Origin: Porphyromonas canoris
Lineage (GTDB): Bacteria > Bacteroidota > Bacteroidia > Bacteroidales > Porphyromonadaceae
Assembly: GCF_000769115.1 (NCBI RefSeq)
Contig: NZ_JQZV01000013.1
Coordinates: 835,027-899,026, forward strand
Direction of reading: 5' to 3'
DNA: 64,000 nucleotides
Made by a program: the position numbers and the translations under genes. Below the pieces are notes generated by a model. That model did not search any database, had not been told where the DNA came from, and worked only from the letters and a program-made list of their open reading frames with translations. Below are positions 7,774 through 18,194 of this stretch, one piece after another; positions within the stretch are counted from its first letter, which is position 1, and every line of letters begins with the position of its first letter.

Positions 7774-10397
7774 ATTGTTCCTATTATTTTGTACTTGTTG
7801 TGAATTTCATTCATGGTTTTCAGCTCCAATTTCAAAGGCGTTTTCTTTGAAATTTCGGCATGTCTGATAATAATGTCTCTTTGCTCTCCGGGGAAGAGGT
7901 CAAAGAAATTATCGCTAAATCTGGTAGCGTGCCAAGGTGTCTCTATAAACAGATCTTTCACCAAACGTTCACTTTGGAAGCGGACTACAGCTTCGCCATC
8001 TGTTTGCTTGATAACCTTGTACTTCAATACCTGATCGGGGAGATCCATATCTTTTGTGGCAACTGCGTACCATAGCAGGCGCGCATTATCCTCTTTGGTA
8101 GAGACACTGATCGAAAGCACTCTTTCTGTAATATTCTCCGCCATTGCAATATCTCTTTTGGAGAAGAGACCCACCTGCGTAACGCTGTTAGCCGCTATCA
8201 CAGGCAGAGAGATTGTTTTAGTGTACAGCTTTTTACCTTGAACTGTTTTTGTCTCCAAGCGAAGAGATCCTCCGGGAAGTGCATTCAGCTTGTCATTTGC
8301 AACGAATATTGCAAGAGAATCTTTCCCTATCTCTTTTGTCATTAGAGCTACCGGAGCATACGCTTCACGCGTTGTATAGTGCATCCCTTTGTAGTTTTGG
8401 AAAAAGTCCACACTGCTCCACGATACAGCAGGCCAAGCATCATTCAACTGCCAATAGAGAGACCCCATGCAGGTGGGACGCTCTCTCCGCATGATACGAA
8501 TGGATTTAGCCATACCTCTTCCGTGAAGAACCTGACCGACATAGACAAAATCTTCAAACTTTTCAGGCACTACGTACTCGCGCTCCATGTACTCCTTTAT
8601 CAGTCCGTTGCCTGTCGAAGCTTTTTGGTGCACCTTCATCACCTCTGTTTCGAGCCCGTAATCTTCAGGAAGAGCAAATGTCGATATTGTCTTCATGGAG
8701 GGGAAAGACTGAAAGCCATACTCACTCACAAAACGCATCGGGTACTTGTCGAAGACTTCAAAAGGCTGTTTACCATACCACAGTCCCCAATAGTGAATAT
8801 CTCCGTTCGTGAATGTTTGAGGCTGTCCCCAGTTGGAACCCATCGGAGAGCCGTGAATGTAATCGAATCTTGGAGCATATTCTTTTATAATGCTTGGAAG
8901 TAACTCATGAAATAAAGGGGCATAGCTGTCTTTGAGCTGCTGATAATGTTGTGGAGAGAGTCGCTTCTGCCAGCCCCAATAGAGTATTCCCTCTTCTATC
9001 TCATTATTACCACACCAGAATGCTATACAGGGATGATTTCTCAGACGCTTTACTTGATAGATGGCTTCCTGACGTACATTGTCCAGGAACGAACTATCCG
9101 CAGGATAAGCAGTACAGCCGAACATGAAATCCTGCCATACCAGCAAGCCTCTTCTGTTGGCTTCCGTATAGAATCTGTCATCCTCATACGCTCCTCCTCC
9201 CCAAACGCGAATCATGTTCATGTTGGCGAACTCGACATCATCGAACAGCGACTTAAAGTACTCGTCTGTTCGTGTCGTAAGCATCAAATTTCCGGGTATA
9301 TAGTTGGCTCCTTTGGCAAATATCGGGCGTCTGTTTACCTCAAAATAGAACGATGTCCCCTTGTCATCCGGTTTATTGATCAGCTTGATCTCCCGGATTC
9401 CTATCTCCGAAATATTTCTGTCTATCTCTTTCCGGTCCTTATCCAACAGGCGTATGGTGAGTGTGTACAGGTTTGCTTTGCCCCATTCTCTTGGCCACCA
9501 CAGCTCCGGATCTTGGATCGAGAAGTGGCATGTTTTCTTTCTCAGGCTGCTCTCATCCATATCGGCAGACCATTTTTTGCCGTTTTGCTTGGAGGTGAGT
9601 TCCGCTTGGGCAAAATAAACTTCCTTATCAAACGAGTCGCATTCCACGTTTACGACAACGGATGACTGCTTGGCACTATTTTCTCCGGACCACTCTATTT
9701 TGCTCTCTACATCCACAGAGGCGATGCGTGCAGTATGATATGTAGAAAGACGTACCTCTTTCCAAATGCCCATGGTAACCATACGCATTCCCCAGTCCCA
9801 GCCGTAATGATAAGGAGCTTTCCGTGTAAAAGGGCTGTAACGAATAGGGAAGTGGTCGTTGTCGGCAGGGTAGTTGAATCCGTTTGAAAGGTATTGCGAA
9901 TGAACCGTACCGATAGGAGACTTAAGATGTACCACCAGATGGTTCTCCCCTTTTACGAGCTTACCCGTAACATCATAGCTGTAAGCCAAAAACATATTTT
10001 TTGTCGAGCCAAGATGTTCGCCATTGAGATAAACCTCTCCAAATGTGTCTATCCCGTCAAACTCCAGCATCTGTCTTGTTCCCGAAGTCCTATCAATCTC
10101 CGATACTTCAAATGTTGTGGCATAGACCCAATCTTGATCCGATACCCACTGAACCTTTTTTTCATTGTCCCGATAGTAGGGGAGAGGAAGCCTCTTCTCT
10201 TTGATAAGATTTTCCTGCACCACAGAAGGCACAATACAGTTGCTCCAAAGGGTATCTTTCAAACTCTTGTAACGCCAATTTCTTAATACTTCGCTCTTGA
10301 TCCCGACACGATTGGAAGCATCGGCGTAAGTGGAAAGTTTCGACGGGATTAGGAGTGTTAAAAACAGTAGAAGTAAAATAGATCTGTTCTTGTTCAT
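7770..10397 (-). CDS. secreted GH2 beta-mannosidase
   Basis: An 875-residue glycoside hydrolase of family 2 that cleaves terminal beta-mannose from oligosaccharides or N-glycan cores. Residues 1-27 form a signal peptide, so it works in the periplasm or at the surface. A jelly-roll domain follows, then immunoglobulin-like domains, then the TIM barrel. WCGNNE holds the predicted acid/base E466 and VSEYGFQSFPS the nucleophile E559; both match beta-mannosidases better than beta-galactosidases. It is the first gene of the six-gene unit ending with ppk and overlaps cutC by 4 bases. Mannose released could feed glucose 6-phosphate after isomerisation (inference). Confidence 0.9.
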   Translation of the reverse strand: MNKNRSILLLLFLTLLIPSKLSTYADASNRVGIKSEVLRNWRYKSLKDTLWSNCIVPSVVQENLIKEKRLPLPYYRDNEKKVQWVSDQDWVYATTFEVSEIDRTSGTRQMLEFDGIDTFGEVYLNGEHLGSTKNMFLAYSYDVTGKLVKGENHLVVHLKSPIGTVHSQYLSNGFNYPADNDHFPIRYSPFTRKAPYHYGWDWGMRMVTMGIWKEVRLSTYHTARIASVDVESKIEWSGENSAKQSSVVVNVECDSFDKEVYFAQAELTSKQNGKKWSADMDESSLRKKTCHFSIQDPELWWPREWGKANLYTLTIRLLDKDRKEIDRNISEIGIREIKLINKPDDKGTSFYFEVNRRPIFAKGANYIPGNLMLTTRTDEYFKSLFDDVEFANMNMIRVWGGGAYEDDRFYTEANRRGLLVWQDFMFGCTAYPADSSFLDNVRQEAIYQVKRLRNHPCIAFWCGNNEIEEGILYWGWQKRLSPQHYQQLKDSYAPLFHELLPSIIKEYAPRFDYIHGSPMGSNWGQPQTFTNGDIHYWGLWYGKQPFEVFDKYPMRFVSEYGFQSFPSMKTISTFALPEDYGLETEVMKVHQKASTGNGLIKEYMEREYVVPEKFEDFVYVGQVLHGRGMAKSIRIMRRERPTCMGSLYWQLNDAWPAVSWSSVDFFQNYKGMHYTTREAYAPVALMTKEIGKDSLAIFVANDKLNALPGGSLRLETKTVQGKKLYTKTISLPVIAANSVTQVGLFSKRDIAMAENITERVLSISVSTKEDNARLLWYAVATKDMDLPDQVLKYKVIKQTDGEAVVRFQSERLVKDLFIETPWHATRFSDNFFDLFPGEQRDIIIRHAEISKKTPLKLELKTMNEIHNKYKIIGTI

Positions 10398-10438
10398 TTC
10401 TTGCTTTTTATTTATTGGGTATAGCCCACAATCTCATA

Positions 10439-10473
10439 CAAAAATAGCAATTTTATTTGCTCCTTCCCTCAAA
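10439..10473 (-). promoter_or_regulatory. probable promoter of the beta-mannosidase operon
   Basis: On the minus strand TATTTTTG lies at 10446-10439, and TTTG at 10473-10470 is 23 bases upstream, slightly longer than the usual 19-21. The start codon would follow about 40 bases after the -7 box. Confidence 0.45.
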
Positions 10474-10508
10474 TTTCCTGCAGGTGGAAAAAAGGGGCAT
10501 TTTTCGAC

Positions 10509-10555
10509 ATCTCCATTCCCGGAAATAAGATCTGTTTTCCGAATGGAGGTGATGT
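10509..10555. repeat. inverted repeat upstream of beta-mannosidase
   Basis: ATCTCCATTCCCGGAAA (10509-10525) and TTTTCCGAATGGAGGTGAT (10536-10554 approximately) pair imperfectly around a short loop. It lies just upstream of the predicted minus-strand promoter and could be an operator for a dimeric regulator. No function can be assigned. Confidence 0.35.
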
Positions 10556-10633
10556 CCTGCAAATCTTCTCTTTACAATGACTTTTTCCGATGCCGTATGA
10601 TTACTTATTTTTGAGCCGTTCATAAGTTGTGAT

Positions 10634-10761
10634 GAACGTGTTTAGAATCTTCTTTTAATCGCTAAAGAGTTACTAATCAAATGCTTATTTTTGGAAGTCA
10701 AGGCTTGAATTTTACAAATTAAGCCTTGATTTATGGCATTCAAAGTTTGGTTGCAAATCTT
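10634..10761. repeat. intergenic 21-bp periodic array B (4 units)
   Basis: Four plus-strand units start at 10678, 10699, 10720 and 10741, exactly 21 bases apart. The motif GAACGTGTTTA at 10634-10644 lies 33 bases before the first unit. Units two and three together form a 30-base near-perfect palindrome (10699-10728) with CAAGGCTT and AAGCCTTG as outer arms. The last unit ends TTGCAAATCTT and is followed by TAACGGG. The array sits in the divergent 599-base region between the beta-mannosidase and nadE genes. Apart from the array, the inverted repeat and the minus-strand promoter, I see nothing definite in this gap. Confidence 0.85.
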
Positions 10762-10996
10762 TAACGGGAATAGAGCAAGATTTTACTGTATTAAACGCTG
10801 TTTTTGAAGCCGTTTACAAGAGAATTTATCGCCGGATGGTGTAAGAAAGCGTCAAGAAAAGAGTAGAGATGGCAGTTAAGCAGGCACAACAATAGGTAGA
10901 TTGATAAATCTTCCCTACCTTTACACTAAAATCATTCAACATACAGAATAAGAAGATCGAGAACAACAGACCAATAATCTACGTGTATAGCGATAT

Positions 10997-12928
10997 ATGA
11001 AACATGGATATGTAAAAGTGGCAGCAGGCGTGCCATTTGTGAAAGTTGCAGACTGCAACTATAATATAGAGCGCATAGAGAAGCTCATCTTTAAGGCTTG
11101 TGAAAAAGGGGTGGAGATTATCACCTTTCCCGAGCTGTGTATTACGGGCTATACTTGCTCGGATCTGTTTATACAACCATTCCTGCAACGGCAGGCAGAA
11201 GAGGCACTCTGTACTTTGGTAGAGCGTACCAAGGAGACGGATATCCTTGTTTTTGTCGGTATGCCTATCCGTGTGGAACAGCGTCTGTACAATGCCGCCA
11301 TTGCTTTCCAAAATGGTAAGATCTTGGGTGCCATCCCTAAAACGTTCCTTCCCAATTATAGAGAGTTTCAAGAGAGACGCTGGTTCTCTTCTGCCAATGA
11401 GCTTTCTCTCTCGCATATCAATATCAAAGATTTTGTTGTACCCATCGGACACAATCTCCTGTTTAAGTATAAACAGATAGGAATAGGCGTGGAGATCTGC
11501 GAAGATATGTGGACAGCGACACCTCCGGGAACACGTCTTTCTCTCTACGGAGCACATATCATCTTCAACCTTTCCGCAAGTAACGAGAATGCCGGAAAGC
11601 ATGCTTATCTGAGAGCACTCATTAGTGGCAACTCGGCACAAGCGATATGCGGATATGTGTATGCTTCCTGCGGATACGGAGAGAGCTCTACAGACTTGGT
11701 CTATACCGGGAAAGCATTCATCGCGGAAAATGGAGAGATTTTGTCGGAAATGGAGCGTTTTGAATATGGTGAACGCCTATTGATAAACGATATAGACGTA
11801 GAATATATACGCACGGAACGGCTTATCAATACCTCGTTTAAGAGTGTTGCTTCCGTGGTGTGCACGGAAGAGATGACGGAGATACCTTTCTACCTTAACG
11901 AGGTTAAAGAGTACGATATGACTCGCCCCGTGGAGAAGTATCCCTTTATGCCCTCTTCCAAAAACTGGAAAGAGCGTTGCCAAGAGATGTGGGATATACA
12001 GATGTCTGCTCTTTTCCAGCGTCTTATCCATATCGGAACGAAGAAAGCCGTGATAGGTATAAGCGGTGGTCTGGACAGCACGCTTACTCTGATGGTTGCC
12101 GTGCATGCGTTCGACTTTATGGGTTGGGACAGAAAAGGAATCATAGGAGTAACGATGCCAGGTTTTGGAACATCGGAAAGGACATACAATAACGCCAAAA
12201 CCATGATGAACGGACTCGGTATCTCCACCAGAGAAGTAGAGATCACCGAATCGGTCCGAAATCATCTTGCTGCCATAGGACACGATGGAAAGAGCTACGA
12301 TGTTACGTTTGAGAATGCTCAGGCCCGTGAACGCGCTCAGATCCTTATGGATATAGCCAATATGGAAGGAGCTATCGTGTTGGGAACGGGAGACCTTTCG
12401 GAGCTGGCTTTAGGGTGGACTACCTTTGCCGGCGACCATATGTCGATGTACAACGTGAATGCCTCTATTCCAAAGACTGTCGTACGTCTGATGGTAGAAC
12501 ATATTGCCGATAACGGTGGTTATGCAAAGGTTGTGGAGGATGCTTTAAGGGATGTCTTGAAGACTCCGGTAAGCCCGGAGCTTCTCCCCGAAAAGGATAA
12601 GGATGGTACCAACAGGCAAAGCACGGAAGCTATTATAGGTCCGTACGAACTGCATGACTTTTTCTTGTATCACATGATACATAACGCATTCTCTCCAACA
12701 AAGATACTTTTTATGGCAGGCAAGGCTTTTGGAGATAAGTACTCTAAGGATATGCTGAAGCGTACAATGACTACATTTATAAGGAGATTCTTTAGCAATC
12801 AGTTTAAGAGAAACTGTAGCCCGGATGCTCCAAAGGTTGGAGCTATCACACTCTCTCCGAGAGGAGGATGGCGTATGCCGAGTGATGCAGTGGGAGAAAT
12901 GTGGATAAGAGAAATAGAAAAGTTTTAA
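10997..12928 (+). CDS. nadE: glutamine-dependent NAD+ synthase
   Basis: Makes NAD+ from deamido-NAD+, ATP and glutamine, the last step of NAD biosynthesis. The N-terminal nitrilase-fold glutaminase has the triad E46 (FPELCITGY), K115 (IPKTFLPNYREF) and C168 (GVEICEDMW). The C-terminal synthetase has the ATP-pyrophosphatase loop SGGLDS at 356-361 and GTGDLSELALGWTTFAGDHMS. The 643 residues fit the two-domain class that can use glutamine. It is the first gene of a plus-strand group and is followed 28 bases later by the ABC-F gene. Confidence 0.96.
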   Translation: MKHGYVKVAAGVPFVKVADCNYNIERIEKLIFKACEKGVEIITFPELCITGYTCSDLFIQPFLQRQAEEALCTLVERTKETDILVFVGMPIRVEQRLYNAAIAFQNGKILGAIPKTFLPNYREFQERRWFSSANELSLSHINIKDFVVPIGHNLLFKYKQIGIGVEICEDMWTATPPGTRLSLYGAHIIFNLSASNENAGKHAYLRALISGNSAQAICGYVYASCGYGESSTDLVYTGKAFIAENGEILSEMERFEYGERLLINDIDVEYIRTERLINTSFKSVASVVCTEEMTEIPFYLNEVKEYDMTRPVEKYPFMPSSKNWKERCQEMWDIQMSALFQRLIHIGTKKAVIGISGGLDSTLTLMVAVHAFDFMGWDRKGIIGVTMPGFGTSERTYNNAKTMMNGLGISTREVEITESVRNHLAAIGHDGKSYDVTFENAQARERAQILMDIANMEGAIVLGTGDLSELALGWTTFAGDHMSMYNVNASIPKTVVRLMVEHIADNGGYAKVVEDALRDVLKTPVSPELLPEKDKDGTNRQSTEAIIGPYELHDFFLYHMIHNAFSPTKILFMAGKAFGDKYSKDMLKRTMTTFIRRFFSNQFKRNCSPDAPKVGAITLSPRGGWRMPSDAVGEMWIREIEKF

Positions 12929-12956
12929 TTTATAGACAAAGAAGAAGCGATATTAG

Positions 12957-14585
<1,629 letters not shown>

Positions 14586-14627
14586 GATTGTGAGAGTGTA
14601 AGTATTCAGACCTAAAACCTTAAAAAG

Positions 14628-15611
14628 ATGAGAAAGTTTATTTTTTGTATTGCTGCTATGTGCACCCTGTTTTTTACAGGAAGAGAGATGAAGGCACAAG
14701 AAAAAACAATTAACTGGGAAGGTAAACCCATCTTGCGCGTCTTTGGAGAGTATTCCCAAGGGCTAAATAAAAATACTCCCTCTCAGTTTATCCTTAATCG
14801 GAGCTATCTCGGTTATAGTATAACAACAAATACTCCTTGGAGCGGAGAAGTGGTACTCGATTTAGCTCCCGTAGACGGAAGGTATCAGATGATGCCCAAG
14901 TACGCCTCTGTAAATTATGATGTGGAGAAGCTAACCGTGAGAAGCGGTCTTGTGGAAACCGGTGTTGGCTTTGAGCATGAGATAGAATGGGGACATCGCT
15001 ACGTGGGACCGGCTTTCCTTTATGTGCATGGCTTTGCATCCAGTGCAGACTTGGGTGTATATCTCAATTATCGTCCGACAGACTATTTTAAGCTATACGC
15101 TTCTGTAACGAATGGTGAAGGATGTTTCAATCTGGCTGTGGACAGTCGCATTCAATTTTATTCCGGTATCAACATCAGCACTCCTGTGGGATTAAGGCTG
15201 AATGCACTTGCTGCAATTACTCCGGATTTGAAGGTAGGGGATGCTCCGAAAGGCTTTGCTCCCAGAACTCTGTTGGGAGGTATGGTTGCCTATAATACCA
15301 AACCATTTAGGGTTGCAGCGGAATATAATGTACTATCTCACGCTCAATTTGGTGAAGATGATGGTATTATTAAGGGTGGAGCTATCTATTCTACGGTCTA
15401 TTTGAAGCCGGAGCTTTCTCTTTTTGCCAGATGGGATCATGTGGATATTAAGGTAGGAAAAACCGATAAATCTATACCAAAGGATGTTATATGTGGTGGG
15501 CTTTCTTATCGCTTCAATAAGTATTTTGGGGTGTTCCCGTACTTCAAGTATGCGAATGTTGATGGCTATACTACCGCCTCTTTGGCTCTTGGTATTGACT
15601 TCGTATTTTAG
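14628..15611 (+). CDS. outer-membrane beta-barrel protein (porin-like)
   Basis: A 327-residue exported protein. Residues 1-23 form a signal peptide ending in MKAQ. The rest is rich in alternating strands with aromatic girdle residues and ends in FVF, the terminal aromatic expected by the BAM insertion machinery. It resembles small phosphate-selective-porin-like or general porin proteins of Bacteroidota, but I do not recognise a specific family. It lies 60 bases after the ABC-F gene and 16 bases before the ArgC-like gene. It may form a small diffusion channel (inference). Confidence 0.7.
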   Translation: MRKFIFCIAAMCTLFFTGREMKAQEKTINWEGKPILRVFGEYSQGLNKNTPSQFILNRSYLGYSITTNTPWSGEVVLDLAPVDGRYQMMPKYASVNYDVEKLTVRSGLVETGVGFEHEIEWGHRYVGPAFLYVHGFASSADLGVYLNYRPTDYFKLYASVTNGEGCFNLAVDSRIQFYSGINISTPVGLRLNALAAITPDLKVGDAPKGFAPRTLLGGMVAYNTKPFRVAAEYNVLSHAQFGEDDGIIKGGAIYSTVYLKPELSLFARWDHVDIKVGKTDKSIPKDVICGGLSYRFNKYFGVFPYFKYANVDGYTTASLALGIDFVF

Positions 15612-15627
15612 TAGAGAATAAAACAGT

Positions 15628-16632
15628 ATGATAAAGGTAGGAATAGTAGGGAGTGAAGGTTTTATGGTGGGCGAGCTTATAGCTCTGCTCATAAATCATG
15701 AGGATGTAGTACTGGAAAAAGTTTATGCTCCGGAGCATGTTGGTGAGATGGTTTCCCATATTCATCCGGGGCTTTTCAACTTTAGAGAAATTGTTTTTAC
15801 GGATAATGCAGACTTCTCGGAGTTGGAGGTTCTTTTCGTTTGCCTTAACAGCGCACGGGCAAAAGCTTTTTACTCATCTCATATGCTGCCAGAGAGCTTG
15901 AAAGTTATAGACTTCTCTTATGAACTGCGCCCACTGGATGAGCAGAGAGTAGCTAAGACAGCAGAACTTTGTTCCGGACGGGAGTTTGTGTATGGCTTAC
16001 CTGAAATGAATAGAAGGGCTATCTGTAATGCCTCATCAGTTTCTGTACCGGGAAGTTTTGCAAACTCCGTCATTGTCGGACTCATTCCTTTAGCCAAGCA
16101 TCTGCTTATGAACAGAGAGCTGCATGTCTCTTCCGTGATAGGACATACAGAGAATGCTGCAAGACCACAAAGTTCGGCTATTCATTACGATTCGATGAGT
16201 GATAGGATTACTCTTTATCACCCTTTTGAACACAGGCAAACGAAAGAGATGGAATATGCTCTGAGGTGTTGTCAGAATAGCTTTACTCAGCCGATTAACT
16301 TTTTGCCGATACGAGGGAACTTTGTTCGAGGAACCTATGCTTGTACCTACTTTGATATAGATGTCTCTTTGGATGAAATAAAGAAGTTTTATAGAGAACA
16401 TTTTGATGATCACTCCTTTGTCTATATTCAAGATACGGTTCCGGATATCAGACAAGTGGTGAATACCAATTATTCTATAATCCATTTGATGAAGTACGGA
16501 AGAAAACTAATGGTTGTAAGTGTACAGGATAATCTTCTTAAAGGTGGAGCAGGAACTGCAGTACATATTATGAACTTGATGTGTGGACTGGTAGAAACTA
16601 CCGGCTTGAAACTAAAACCGGTAACTTATTAG
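15628..16632 (+). CDS. ArgC-like protein lacking the catalytic cysteine
   Basis: A 334-residue protein with the fold of N-acetyl-gamma-glutamyl-phosphate reductase. It keeps the N-terminal dinucleotide loop (VGIVGSEGFMVGEL), a region like the H-x-P-E segment of ArgC (YHPFEHRQTKEME), the IRGNFVRGTYA segment and the C-terminal DNLLKGGAGTAVHIMNLMCGL. The invariant NPGCYPT active-site motif reads VPGSFAN, with Ser143 (codon AGT) in place of the thioester-forming Cys. Reductase activity by the usual mechanism is therefore not expected. No other arginine-biosynthesis gene is nearby. It could be a non-catalytic paralogue, an enzyme of changed chemistry, or a decaying gene, but the frame is intact at full length. 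Confidence 0.85.
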   Translation: MIKVGIVGSEGFMVGELIALLINHEDVVLEKVYAPEHVGEMVSHIHPGLFNFREIVFTDNADFSELEVLFVCLNSARAKAFYSSHMLPESLKVIDFSYELRPLDEQRVAKTAELCSGREFVYGLPEMNRRAICNASSVSVPGSFANSVIVGLIPLAKHLLMNRELHVSSVIGHTENAARPQSSAIHYDSMSDRITLYHPFEHRQTKEMEYALRCCQNSFTQPINFLPIRGNFVRGTYACTYFDIDVSLDEIKKFYREHFDDHSFVYIQDTVPDIRQVVNTNYSIIHLMKYGRKLMVVSVQDNLLKGGAGTAVHIMNLMCGLVETTGLKLKPVTY

Positions 16633-16684
16633 GAATTTATCCTTTTTATATTGTCAAGGATATATAGACTCGTTTATATAAGAA

Positions 16685-16735
16685 GCAACCGCTTTGAAAT
16701 AGCTCTTAAGAGACTATTCAAAGCGGTTGCTTTCG
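16685..16735. terminator. bidirectional terminator
   Basis: GCAACCGCTTTGAA (16685-16698) pairs perfectly with TTCAAAGCGGTTGC (16717-16730), and the stem extends inward with one bulge. TTTCG follows on the plus strand. It lies between the convergent ends of the ArgC-like gene and the CoA-transferase gene. Confidence 0.8.
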
Positions 16736-16770
16736 TATATCAAGTAGTTTGAACCTTTCTGTTGGTTGGA

Positions 16771-18069
16771 TTAGAAGATCTTCTTAATATTGAAGCGAGT
16801 ATAAGCCTCTTTTTCCAACTCTTCTCTAAATCGAGGATCTGCAATAGCGCATAGTGCCAATGCTCGCTCCCTTTCACTTTTGCCAAACAGGTGGGCAATA
16901 CCGTGTTCGGTAACGATGTAGTCAACGTCCGTTCTGCCTGAAGTAACGTTGTTCCCGGCAGAAAGGGATGGAACGATGCGGGAAATAGTTCCATTCTTTG
17001 CTGTTGAGTGTACAGTAATAATGCTCTTTCCTCCTCTGGAATATCTTGCTCCTCGAAGGAAGTCTACTTGTCCTCCGGTTCCACTGTATTGTCTTCCATT
17101 GACTTTTTCAGAGCAGAGTTGCCCATATAAGTCAACTTCTATCGTAGAATTGATAGATACAAAGTTTTCATTTTTTCCAACTTCAAAAGGATTGTTTGTG
17201 AAATCCACAGGATAGAGGAGAATGTCGTCATTGTTGTGCATGAAGTCGTACATTTCTTGAGATCCCATGGCAAATGCAGTGAGTACTTTATTGGGTAAAA
17301 CTCCTTTTTTTGATCCGTTGACTGCTCCGCTCTTAATCAGATTCATAATGGCATCGGTCATCAACTCTGTATGTATCCCAAGATCTTTTCTGTCGTGAAG
17401 TTTGGAGAGAACAGCCTCTGGAACAGAGCCAATTCCTACTTGAATACAAGCACCATCCCCTATAAGAGAAGTACAATACTCTGCTATTTTTTGATCTGTC
17501 TCTGTAATGGGGGAAGACGCAATGGTAAGATTCTCCATAGGAGCTTCGACCATGAAATCTATTTCATCTACTGACAGAAAATTGTCTCCATACACATACG
17601 GCAAGTTAGGATTGACCATAGCAATAACTCGCTTAGCTGCTCTTGCTGCGGGTAAGGTATAGTCAGAAGCCAAAGATAGGGAACAGAGTCCATTGGCATC
17701 GGGTGGGGTTACTTGAATAAAAGCCCAATCCGGTTCGTATCCTCCTCCGGGTAAAAAGTGATATGGAATAATATGGAAGTGCATTGGTACAAACTCTGCA
17801 CGATTCTCTGCTACGGCATCTCTTATTGCTCCTCCGGTGATGAATGGAGCTCGTGTTTGGAAGTGAGCTTGAGCATCAAGGCGCGTGTGAACAGGGTCTC
17901 CCAAATAAATCAGGTGGAATATCTTTACTCCAAATAATCTTTCCCGCTGACGATATAACTCTTCCAATAGTAAGATAGGAGAGACTGCCCCATGTCCAAG
18001 AACTATCTTATCATTACTCTTGACATGAGAGATGGCTTCTGTAATGGAGACATAGTTGCATTTTTTCAT
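16771..18069 (-). CDS. acetyl-CoA hydrolase/transferase family CoA-transferase
   Basis: A 432-residue class I CoA-transferase of the acetyl-CoA hydrolase / 4-hydroxybutyrate CoA-transferase family. These move CoA between carboxylic acids through a glutamyl-CoA intermediate; in amino-acid-fermenting Bacteroidales the usual role is forming butyrate or another short-chain acid from its CoA ester with acetate as acceptor. Visible elements are KIVLGHGAVSP at the N-terminus, GIGSVPEAVLSKL in the middle and SINSTIEVDLYGQL, whose Glu is the probable catalytic residue, followed by SGTGGQVDFLRGA. The true substrate cannot be read from sequence. It is monocistronic: the gcvP terminator lies directly upstream and a bidirectional terminator downstream. 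Confidence 0.88.
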   Translation of the reverse strand: MKKCNYVSITEAISHVKSNDKIVLGHGAVSPILLLEELYRQRERLFGVKIFHLIYLGDPVHTRLDAQAHFQTRAPFITGGAIRDAVAENRAEFVPMHFHIIPYHFLPGGGYEPDWAFIQVTPPDANGLCSLSLASDYTLPAARAAKRVIAMVNPNLPYVYGDNFLSVDEIDFMVEAPMENLTIASSPITETDQKIAEYCTSLIGDGACIQVGIGSVPEAVLSKLHDRKDLGIHTELMTDAIMNLIKSGAVNGSKKGVLPNKVLTAFAMGSQEMYDFMHNNDDILLYPVDFTNNPFEVGKNENFVSINSTIEVDLYGQLCSEKVNGRQYSGTGGQVDFLRGARYSRGGKSIITVHSTAKNGTISRIVPSLSAGNNVTSGRTDVDYIVTEHGIAHLFGKSERERALALCAIADPRFREELEKEAYTRFNIKKIF

Positions 18070-18099
18070 ATAGCGATAAGTGATAATAATGTTTAAGAT

Positions 18100-18152
18100 A
18101 AAAGAAAAAGGTGTACTCTGCCTCTATATTGAATTGAAGCAGAGTACACCTT
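18100..18152 (-). terminator. terminator of the panD-clpPX-gcvP unit
   Basis: AAGGTGTACTCTGC (18108-18121) and GCAGAGTACACCTT (18139-18152) are perfect 14-base complements with a 17-base loop. On the minus strand a T-rich tract follows (complement of 18100-18109). It lies 43 bases after the gcvP stop. Confidence 0.88.
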
Positions 18153-18194
18153 AAGGTTATATGTCAAAGTTTATTTTAACGAACATAATTATTT

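Noticed and set aside
10915-10922. TACCTTTA as nadE -7 box
   Set aside because: The final G of the consensus is missing and no -33 element sits at the right distance.
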